This document shows, piece after piece, positions 55,930 to 64,000 of a stretch of 64,000 bases of DNA (the first letter of the stretch is position 1; every line of letters begins with the position of its first letter). A model generated the notes under the pieces. It worked only from the letters and a program-made list of their open reading frames with translations. It searched no databases and was not told the DNA's origin. The DNA is from Heterohyrax brucei (lineage: Eukaryota > Chordata > Mammalia > Hyracoidea > Procaviidae), in NCBI GenBank assembly GCA_028571685.1, contig CM053140.1:54442201-54506200 (forward strand), read 5' to 3'. The position numbers and the translations under genes are program-made.

Positions 55930-57542
55930 GCTGTAAGACTTTAAACGACGCTATCCCTCCCCAGGGCTCAGTTTCCTCCATTTGTTCAGTGGAAGTTTGG
56001 ACTCAGCTGTGCCATGTGTTATTCTGTCCCACTACATAGGCACCCCCTGGGTGGAGCAGGCCAAAATGACCTGTCTGGGAGGGCAGCCACTGTGGCCACC
56101 TCATTGTCAGCTGTGTTCCCGCCGCCTGACCTGGGCCTGGAACATGGAAAACCCTTGCTAAATAGCTATCGAATGTATTATTTTTTCATGTAACAAACAC
56201 TGAATTGTGCTTATTTAGCATGAGGCACTCTCTTGAATCCTCAATAGATATAAATGCACTTATGTTTCAGCAGCCTTACAGATGAGGCAAGTGAGAGTTA
56301 AAACAGTATCCCCAGGGTTACAGAGTGAGTGGCAGAGTCAAGATTTGAACTCAGGTACTCCGGATTCAGGATTTATCCTCTGACCTTCTCTGACCTTGTT
56401 CCCTTAGTTCGACAGTTGGGGGGTACCGGGTTCCCACACGCTGGCATTCATACTTGTCCCTGGGAATGGGATCCTGCCACTGTGTGGTAGCTGAGCAATG
56501 GACCCAGCCTCCAGAGGACAGCCTGCCAGCACCTGCCACTCGGCCAAGTCCAAAAATGTCCTGGGAGCAGCTTACATCCTGCTAGTCTTCCGGAGCCCAG
56601 AACAGAACAGGGAAAAGCCAAGAGGCCTGGCCTACTGCTGAGTCGCTGGGAGGGAGGGCGAGCAGCCAGGACAGAGGGGTAACGGGTTCATTCACTTTCC
56701 ACCTTTCCTCGGACACTCACTAGGGTAAGGTTGGGCCGGACCTCAATGCAGGCCTTGGAGTCACAGGCCTGAATCCACTCAACCCAGGCCCTAGAGATGC
56801 TCGGACAGGTAGGGAAGGAAAAATGTGTTAGGTTTAACACCTGTCTTCTGTGTTACTCTAGGAAGATGAGTACCTTTGCCTGGCCGAATACGTTGATGGC
56901 TGTGTTGGGTGTGAGGGTCACTACCCTCTCTCTGGCCATGGGGGTTGCAGTACTTGACATCTGAATTAGGAAGGAAAGATGAGAGCAAAGAGAGGGAGCC
57001 TGAAGAGAGAAGCACCCTGTTTAGCTAAAGTCATAAGAAGGTTGATCCAGGAGTTCCCAGGGCTGAAATGTTTGCAAGACCTTTAAGAACAAAGGTATAT
57101 AATATTCCAATTTCAGTAGTTCAGCAGTGGCATATCCACTGTCCCCACAAGCCCTCCAGACCATCAGTCACACTATAGCCTGCAACAGTGGCAAACTGTG
57201 GGAGTGGGAAAGGATTGGAAAGAGTCCTAGGAGGAGTGGGTACTGTGAACAGTAAACATCAGCTGCAAGAGACATGTCTGGGATGGAAGAATTCAATGCA
57301 AGCAGCTCTGAGAAGCTGATAGGAGGGGCAGCCTGTCACTTCCACGTCTCCAGGTGGGTTCAAGCCATGTGGTTAACACTATAGACTTGGGACTCAGACT
57401 ATGAGGGTGCAACCCGCTTGCTACCTGTACAACCTTGAATGAGTAACCTACACTTGCTGAGTTTTGGTTTCCTCATCTGTAAAGTGGAAATAATAAGAAT
57501 GAAAAGTAACATTTTTTTCCAACTTCCGTGGTAGCACAATGG
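55930..57542. other. Intergenic; MIR relics only
   Basis: Antisense MIR at 56200-56400 (gatgaggcaagtgagagtta…gagtcaagatttgaactcag) and sense MIR at 57370-57500 (gacttgggactcagactatg…ttggtttcctcatctgtaaa). 56410-57360 is unassigned. Confidence 0.55.
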
Positions 57543-57900
57543 AGCCCTCCTGGGGTAGTGATTAGGAGCTCAGGCTGCTAAACAAAAGATCAGTGGTTCG
57601 AAGCCACCAGTCTCTCCTTGAAAACCCTGCCGGGCAATTCTACTCCAACTTACAGGGTTGCTGTGAGTCAGAATCAGCTCAATGTCAAAAGGTTTGTTTT
57701 TTAGCTTACAGTGGCACAAGTGGTTTGCAATTGGTTACTAACCTAAAGGTTGGCTGTTCAAACCCAGTAGCTCCAAGAAAGAAAGCCCTGGCAAACTGCT
57801 TCGATTAAAGTTAAAACCAAGAAAACACTATGGAGCAGTTCTACTCCATAACACCCAGGTCACTGTGAGATGGAGGTCCACTTGAAAGCAACTCACTACA
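57543..57900 (+). repeat. Two sense AfroSINEs in tandem
   Basis: 57543-57700 (agccctcctggggtagtgat…gatcagtggttcgaagccac…gagtcagaatcagctcaatg). 57705-57900 is the long variant (gtggcacaagtggtttgcaa…aaaggttggctgttcaaacc…gagatggaggtccacttgaa). Confidence 0.86.
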
Positions 57901-57904
57901 ACCG

Positions 57905-58050
57905 CGTTATGTGCTAGGTATTGACATGAATGCTTTAAGCGAATAATATCATTTAAATCTTGCTACAGTCCTATGAAGGAGGTGCTACTTTCGGACAGGG
58001 AAACTGAAGCCCAAAGAGATTAAGCAACTGGCTGAGTCTGCGCAGTAAGT
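57905..58050 (-). repeat. MIR, antisense
   Basis: gttatgtgctaggtattgac…tgctacagtcctatgaagga…gggaaactgaagcccaaaga. Confidence 0.7.
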
Positions 58051-58052
58051 AG

Positions 58053-58432
58053 TCTTGTTAGTTGCCATGGGGTCAATTTTGATTCATGGAGACCCCAAGC
58101 GCACAGGCTAGAAGTGCACTCGATAGGGTTTTCAGATTGTGACATTACAGAAGCAGGTGTCTAGATTCCTCAGGGTAGGTTGGAACCGGCAACCTTTTGG
58201 CTAGGAGTCTAGTGCTTAACTATTTGCACCACTCAGGGACCCCGCACGGTAAGCAGCCAGTAAACAATAAATAAACCCACTGCCGTTGAGTTGACACTGT
58301 CTCATGGCAGCCCTATAGGGCAGAGTACAACTGCCCCACAGGATTTCCCAGGAGAGGCTGCTGGATTTGAACTGCCAGCTCTTTTGGTAAAGAGCTGTAG
58401 CTCTTAACCACTATGCCACCGGGACTTCCAGC
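58053..58432 (-). repeat. Two antisense AfroSINEs in tandem
   Basis: 58053-58245 (cttgttagttgccatggggt…cggcaaccttttggctagga…ctatttgcaccactcaggga). 58275-58432 (ccactgccgttgagttgaca…gctgctggatttgaactgcc…cttaaccactatgccaccgg). They face the sense pair at 57543. Confidence 0.88.
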
Positions 58433-59400
58433 AAATAGCAGGGGTGTGAAAATCCAGGGCTCGCTGCAGACAGTATCCTGTTAACTGTTCCCAGATGCAC
58501 TGTCTCATAAGGTGACTGTGAATGTGTTATCAGGGAGGACGGGAACACAAAGAGAATTTATTATTTCACCAGCAGGAAGTGAAAGGGCATTCCGGCTTCA
58601 GGGTTAATTGGTTCAGTCGTCAACCGTGGCATAGGACGCAGGAGCTCTCTGTCTCCTGCTCAGTCTTGCTCCACGTTGGCTTCTGTACCAGAGCAACTCC
58701 CTTCTTGGTGGTCAGATGGCTGCCAGCAATACCTGTGACAACAGGTGTCCTTGCTCTTCCATAGCAAGAGGAGGGAGCCTTGCCCCTAAACCGGACATTT
58801 CAATTTCTCCCTTCAGTCACACTGGGTTCCTGGAGTCATGTGGTCATCCCTGGACCAGTAATAACACCACGTCTATGCCGGGAGCTGATTGGCTTAGACT
58901 CCTTTGCATCCACTAGAGCCAATAGCCCACTTCCTCAGAATCAGGGGGTGCTGCCTGGAGGAGGGTTCAATTTGGAAGACAAGGGGGGCGGGGGCAATGT
59001 GTGGATGCAAACTGAAATAACTAGTGACCCCTGTTGGCTGGGGGATGCTTGAGTTACACAAATCATTTCAGCACAATGTGCTCATCCAGAGTCAGGCGGT
59101 GCCAGATCCAGAGGAGGAAGCGGTTTGTTTGGACTGAGGGTGGAGGTGTGTTTGTCGAAGACTCCCGGAAGGCTTCTCCTCCAAAGCCTGAAATATGAGA
59201 AAGATTTCTTCAGCTGGAAAAGCTTGGGAAGAGGGTCATCGAACAAAGACATGTGGACTAGGGGAGGACAGCACCAGCCAGAAGCCACGTGGGAGCTGGA
59301 GTGTGGGGGCAGGGAAGCCTGGGAGCTGAGGAGAGTGGTGATGCAGGCCCTCAGGAAATAGAACCAGCTCCTCCCCACCTTCCCTTGTGATCTGAGACAA
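58433..59400. other. Intergenic; old retroelement-like block
   Basis: 58560-58960 (tctgtctcctgctcagtctt…ggtggtcagatggctgccag…ggagctgattggcttagact) resembles a widespread old retroelement 3' region, family not certain. No gene. Confidence 0.35.
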
Positions 59401-59640
59401 TAATAATAGTGTCTGCGAAGGCACCGAGGACTTACCATGTACTCTGTATTTTACGCACATTTACTCCTCCTCACAGCTCTGTGTGGAAGCATTATTACTC
59501 TCCCATTTCACAGAAGGGGAAAATGAGACACAGGAAGGTTAGGTGATTTGTCCACAGTCCTATAGCCCGCAGGGGCAGAGCCAGGCTATGAATCCAGGCA
59601 GTTTGACCCAAAGCCACCACTCTAAAACCGTCCTCTACCC
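59401..59640 (-). repeat. MIR, antisense
   Basis: gaggacttaccatgtactct…cattattactctcccatttc…gaaaatgagacacaggaagg…atccaggcagtttgacccaa. Confidence 0.72.
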
Positions 59641-61089
59641 CCGCCATGCTGCCCCCTCACAGCAGAGAGAGAGATGTAGCAAGGAGGAGAGATGTCCCAT
59701 CAGCCAATGCGTCTGTCATGAGTCACCACAGCTGGAGCTAGCCCCAGCAGGGACCCGCCATCTGGCAGACAAAGACAGGAAGTGGGGCGTTTTGTCTCTG
59801 GTGGGCCGGGGAGGTGGCCATTGTTTAGGCGTAGGGACTGACTAGAAGTCACCTAATAATAACAACAGCAGTCTTGCTCCTCAGACCTGAGAGGCAGGGA
59901 GGAAGTGGGGAAACTGGGATGCAAAAGACGAGCTGGAGCCTGGAGGCCTCCTTAACAGGACTTCAGTTCTCCAAGCCTCTCTTTTCTCGTTTGAAATGAT
60001 AGTCCATCTAATTATTTCAACTGTCCCGCCATTGAGAGGGGGCAGACAGAACGTGAGAAAGCAAGCAAGCCTGCTGTCTACCACCTCCTTCAAAGGTCAT
60101 TTGTTTTTCTTGTTAGTGCAGAAATCCTGGGTTGAACGCCTTAGCTGGCATGGACTTTAGGGCTTAACGTTTACTTCCTCTTTTCAAAATTCTCTACAAT
60201 GAATACATGTTACTTTTTCCCCCTAGATTTCATTTGGTTTGTTGTTGGTGCTGAGAATACACGCAGTAAAACATACACATTTTACTTTTTAATGGGCCAA
60301 AAAGAAAACACAGTAAAATTCATTATTAAAATTCCTCCATGGGACATGTGTTGGAATATATGTATAAAACGTCTTTGGAATATAACCTAGGAAAATGACA
60401 AGCGTGGTGGCCTTGGGGAGGGGAAATGAGAGACTGTGGGACAGGAAGAGGGGCCAGGGACAGCTTTTGTTGTGTCAGCCCTATGGACTCGTTTGAATTA
60501 TTATTTTTAAACCATATGCTTATGTGTTATATAAAGGTTTTCTCCATAAAAGGTTTTCTCAGTCAGATAACTAGACCCAGGCCCCAAATTCCTACTGGGT
60601 GCCCCTCTGGCGGTCCTTGGGCTCCTTCTCTGGACACCCCTCTCCCATCAGTTCTGGCTGTTGAAGAGATATCCCTTTCGGGGAGATCCCAGGTCTGACT
60701 GGAATGCCCTGAAGACAGAACCCAGGCCCTTACCCCTTGCCCGGGGGAGTCTCCCAGTCTCCCAGCCAAGAGGCCTGCCGCTCAGGGGGCAAAATTTAGA
60801 TTTCCCTCTGCCTTCTTGACATGTGTGCTCTTCCAGTGTTCACATTAATTGAATCATTTAATATTCTCTCTACTCAACTTGAAGGGCTCAGGGTGGGGAC
60901 AAGCAACAGCTCTTCACTGGCTCCTTCCTGCCCCCACCCTGCCTCAAGGGGAGACACCACTGCTTAGCACAGTGCAAGGCCATGCCTGACCAGGCCTGCC
61001 CTCCCATCCAGCTTCTTTCTTTCTGCACTTTGTCTCCCCTCCAATCTTGTGCACAAGCTGGTCTCCTGCCTGTCCATCCCCTCTCCTCC
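59641..61089. other. Intergenic, no gene recognised
   Basis: An AT-rich piece at 60180-60560 looks like old LINE sequence (ttctctacaatgaatacatg), low certainty. The rest is unassigned. Confidence 0.35.
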
Positions 61090-61256
61090 ATCTTTTCCAG
61101 CTGGTGTCTACTCGTCTTGCAAACCTTAGCTTAGATAGGACCTCCTCCAGAAAGCCTTCCCTGATCAATCCCTTCAGGTGACCACTCCTTGAGGTTCCCA
61201 TCACACCTGAGGCTTCCCTAGTACAGAATTCTACTGTGCCACTTTTACACTTACCC
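61090..61256 (+). repeat. L2 fragment, cut by an LTR
   Basis: cttagcttagataggacctc…ctccagaaagccttccctga…tcaatccc is the L2 3' coding end; it stops at the LTR boundary. Confidence 0.7.
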
Positions 61257-61668
61257 TGCATTATGGATTGTATTTGTGTCTCTCCCAAAAACTGTGTCGA
61301 TTTGACTCGGCCATGAATCCCAGTGTGGCATGATTCCTTCCATGTGCTGTGAATCCTGCCTCTGTGACGCTGTTGGGGTAGAATGGGCAGCGGTTGTGTT
61401 AGTGAGGCAGGACTCAAGCTGAAGGGACCAGAGAGAGTCGGGAAACTCATAACGTTGAGAGAGCAGCACGGAGAGCAGAGCGCATCCTTTGTCCTGAGGT
61501 TCTTGCGCCAGGACACTCTTACTGAATTTAGACTCTTAACCTACTGGACTGGGATCGTTTCTCATGCTGATGGATGTGTAGTTTACCAGACTGTGAAAAT
61601 AAAATTTCTCTTTCTAAAGCCATCCATTTGCAATATTTCTGTTAAAGCAGCACTAGATGACTAAGACA
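61257..61668 (+). mobile_element. MaLR-like solo LTR, sense orientation
   Basis: Same family as 10063, 42637 and 47372 but inverted. Starts TGcattatggattgtatttg and ends cactagatgactaagaCA, with an AATAAA poly(A) signal near 61598. Flanked by ACCC(T) on both sides (61253-61257 and 61668-61672; one base is ambiguous). Confidence 0.78.
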
Positions 61669-61830
61669 CCCTGTAACTCTGTGCAAATTAACCTTTCTAT
61701 GCTTCAGTTTCCTCATCTGTTAAACAGTGCTTAATAGGATTGTAAAGATTACATGACTTATACAGAAAAAAAATGCTTAAAACAGTGCCGGGTACTTAGT
61801 AAATGCTAGATAAATCCTGCTTCTTATCAC
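61669..61830 (+). repeat. MIR
   Basis: ctgtgcaaattaacctttct…gcttcagtttcctcatctgt…cagtgccgggtacttagtaa. Confidence 0.75.
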
Positions 61831-61929
61831 TGATGTTTGGAATTGCCTGCTTGCTAAGAGCTTCCCGAATGCTGTGGCTGAGTCATGCCATCCTGGCTCC
61901 AGGGTTCACAGCCTCCCCCTGGGGGCTGT

Positions 61930-62112
61930 AGGGTTGTTGGGTCAGTTCAGACTCAGAGCGCCCCTGTGTGTTGCAGAATGAACCACTGCCAGGTCCTGCG
62001 TTGCCTGCACAACGGTTGCTCTGAGTGAGCCCATTGTCGAAGCTACTGTGTCAATCCATTTTGCTCAGGGTCCTCCTCTTTCGCTGACCCTCTGCTAAGC
62101 ATGATGGTACAT
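61930..62112 (-). mobile_element. RTE 3' end, antisense
   Basis: gttgttgggtcagttcagac…gaaccactgccaggtcctgc…gctactgtgtcaatccattt…gctgaccctctgctaagcat. Confidence 0.82.
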
Positions 62113-62870
62113 ATGAGGCTCTCAAGAGATACTTGTTAAATAAACGAAAAGTAACACTAATTTCCAATCAGTAAACGTTGCTTGGACATTAGCAAACATC
62201 TGAAGTACCGAGTGTACTTGATGTCAGGCAGTGAGCTAAGTGCTGTCTACGCATTATCTCATTTAACCCTTGTGGTGAAGGTTTGGCTCAGGTACTTGTA
62301 GTATCCCTGTTGCACAGATGGATAAACCCTCTATTCTCTTAATGTTGTTTCATCTTTCATCGTAGCACTTACCACCTCCCAGCACAGATTACTTGTCTGT
62401 GAGGTGACCAGGCTTCTCAGGAGCATTGAAGTTTAACTTGTTCACTGTGGAGTTCATGGGGCCGATAAGAGGGCCTAATACACAGCAAGCGCTTGGTTTA
62501 TATCTGTGTTTGCCATTCCTGTTCCTGAAAACCCTTCCTTAACTCTTTCCCCCAGGCTAAGGTAGATGTCCCTACTATATGATTTCAGAGCACTTCCCAG
62601 AAGCCACCAGCAATCAGGCTTCCCCGATACTGCTTCTTAAACCCATGGCTTTCTTGGCCAGCCCACCAACTCCAGGAAGGCAGAGCCTAAAGTTGATAAT
62701 AAGAGCAACAAACATTTGTTAAGCATTTAGTGTGTCTCAGTTCTTAACACGGAGTATCCCACTGAGGTGTGTCAGTGTCCCTGCACGCAACCCCTGCTGT
62801 ACCACCAAGAGGGAAACAGGCTCCTGGAGGTGAAGAAGCTGGCTCAGCTAAGTCACTTGCTGTGTTACTG
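62113..62870. repeat. MIR relics and unassigned DNA
   Basis: Antisense MIR-like at 62215-62330 (gtgagctaagtgctgtctac…gcattatctcatttaaccct) and 62700-62850 (aacatttgttaagcatttag…gaggtgaagaagctggct). L2-like traces at 62340-62520. Confidence 0.5.
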
Positions 62871-62879
62871 TGAACTGGC

Positions 62880-63115
62880 GTAGAGCCAGACCTGACTTGT
62901 GGCAATTCAATGCACACAAATATTAGGTCACTGGCTGGGCTTTTCTTCCTAGTCCGTCTGAGTCTGGGAGCTCCACCGAAGCCTGTTCAGCATCACGCTG
63001 ACGTGTAAGCCTCCACTAGCCGACAGGTTGTGACTCTGTGGAAGGGCGCTGGCCAGGGAGTGAACAAAGGTTTCCCACGCAGAAGGTGAGAATTCGACCC
63101 TGAACCACCAAGCTG
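62880..63115 (-). repeat. tRNA-Gly-derived SINE, antisense
   Basis: On the minus strand 63113-63046 reads gcttggtggttcagggtcga…attctcaccttctgcgtggg…gttcactccctggccagcgc, which lines up base for base with mammalian tRNA-Gly (ggtggttcag, gaattctcgcc, ggttcgattcccggcca). A 165-bp body (cttcctagtccgtctgagtc…gcctgttcagcatcacgctg) follows as the SINE tail. A box and B box are mutated, so it is not a functional tRNA. Confidence 0.75.
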
Positions 63116-63720
63116 TCTGGATTTAAAGTTGGAGGTTTTAACTACTGTGTACATGGCCTCTTTGAAAAAGATCAGTCATGGGTGCCATACACTGAATGCG
63201 AGCGTTGGACAGCTGTCTTCCTAGTACCCCTGTCAAGCAAGAACCAGGGAAAGGTGGTTCCCCACGTTCCGCTGATGGTCTAGCCCCAGTTGAGACCATT
63301 TGAGGTGGGGGTTGGAGGCAGCACTGGACTAAGGTCCGCCAGGGAAGGACTCATTGACATCTTTTTTAAAAGGTCATCACAGTGCTTCTTCCTCCTGTGC
63401 TTTCCAGGGTGGGCCGCAGAGGCTCAGAATCCCTTGACATTTTTTACTTTGGAAAGATGCAGTGGGTGAGCCGGTTCCACCGTGTTCCAAGCTGGGCTGT
63501 CTGGAAGGCACAGCCCCGTCTGCCAGACACCGTGGCCCCAGCGATGACCTAAGAAGGCTGGATTGTCTCCCTGGCTGTTAGCAAAAGGGAAACCAACCAA
63601 CCCACAAAAAAGTCCTTAAAAACAGAGATATAATAGAACAAATTCTGGCACCTCATTCACACTCAAAGCGAGGAGGAGAAAAAAAAAGCCTGAATTTCAG
63701 CTTTGCCCTCCCTTGGAACC
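63116..63720. other. Intergenic, nothing recognised
   Basis: No element supported. Confidence 0.35.
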
Positions 63721-63724
63721 TCAA

Positions 63725-63925
63725 TGATGTTTATTTTATTTTTATGGAATAATTTCAGATGAACAGTAAAGTGACAAGAATAACACAAAGAAACTTGAAA
63801 TAAGTTTTACCCAGAGTTACCAAATTTTTCCCCATTTTGTCACATTTATTTCATGATTCTCTGTATTCTTTCTGAATACACATATATATACACACGTGCA
63901 CACATACACACATACATGTATGGAA
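63725..63925 (-). mobile_element. Old L1 fragment with (CA/TA)n, antisense
   Basis: agttttacccagagttacca…ccccattttgtcacatttat…catgattctctgtattcttt, then a tatata/cacaca run (63880-63920), as in old L1 3' UTRs. Confidence 0.55.
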
Positions 63926-63927
63926 AC

Positions 63928-64000
63928 CTGGTCCTTCAAGGGTTAAGCACTTGGCTGCTAATCAGAAGGTTGTCAGTTCAAACTCTTTCAGTGACTCTGG
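63928..64000 (+). repeat. AfroSINE, cut by the window end
   Basis: tcaagggttaagcacttggc…tgctaatcagaaggttgtca…gttcaaactctttcagtgac; the copy continues beyond the window. Confidence 0.82.

Noticed and set aside
60944-61516. 190-aa minus-strand frame
   Set aside because: It overlaps an L2 piece and a solo LTR in the opposite sense; no domain.
63046-63113. A functional tRNA-Gly gene
   Set aside because: The anticodon arm, B box and acceptor pairing are mutated and it is fused to a SINE body; treated as a SINE head.
1-64000. CRISPR arrays, bacterial operons, phage or plasmid systems
   Set aside because: The window is mammalian nuclear DNA with introns and SINEs; regular repeats such as (CAA)n, (AACC)n and (CA)n are simple repeats.
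28081-64000. The neighbouring gene CLIC4
   Set aside because: Expected downstream by human synteny, but no CLIC4-like coding exon or CpG-island promoter was recognised; it probably lies beyond the window.

Overview
This is vertebrate nuclear DNA from a placental mammal. The window contains one recognisable protein-coding gene, the 3' two-thirds or more of SRRM1 (serine/arginine repetitive matrix protein 1, SRm160), on the + strand. The repeat content points to an afrotherian, most likely an elephant or close relative. Dozens of tRNA-derived SINEs of the AfroSINE type are present, together with several RTE (BovB-like) LINE copies whose 3' ends share the SINE tail (…gagtcggaatcgactc…cacctaacaacaac). 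The species call rests on repeat recognition from memory, without alignment.

1-28.1 kb: SRRM1. Fifteen coding exons (called w1 to w15 here) join in one open frame of 2520 nt, giving 839 residues plus the stop. The 5' exons, coding for about 78 residues in the human protein, lie upstream of the window. w1 holds the end of the PWI nucleic-acid-binding domain. w2 is a charged helical linker. w3 to w13 encode the RS/RP-rich domain. w14 encodes a Lys/His tract and an Ala-rich tract, and w15 the acidic C-terminus. The introns carry AfroSINEs, L1 3' ends, a MaLR-like solo LTR and two large RTE fragments. Splice-level peculiarities are a GC-AG intron after w3, a SINE just upstream of the w4 acceptor, a 6-nt tandem donor at w6, and inverted SINEs flanking w7-w8. 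The 3' UTR runs to a probable poly(A) signal at 28054.

28.1-64 kb: intergenic sequence. No coding gene was recognised. In human, the next gene downstream of SRRM1 is CLIC4, tens of kb away, so a gene desert is expected here. The region is a mosaic of AfroSINEs (often two to four in a row), RTE fragments, L1 fragments, MIR and L2 relics, MaLR-like LTRs with 5-bp target duplications, one mariner transposase relic with a long inverted duplication, and a tRNA-Gly-derived SINE. Several nested insertions can be ordered in time from their target-site duplications.

No exotic new system was found. The most interesting signals are splice architecture changed by repeats in SRRM1 and template-switch or inverted-duplication scars in repeats.
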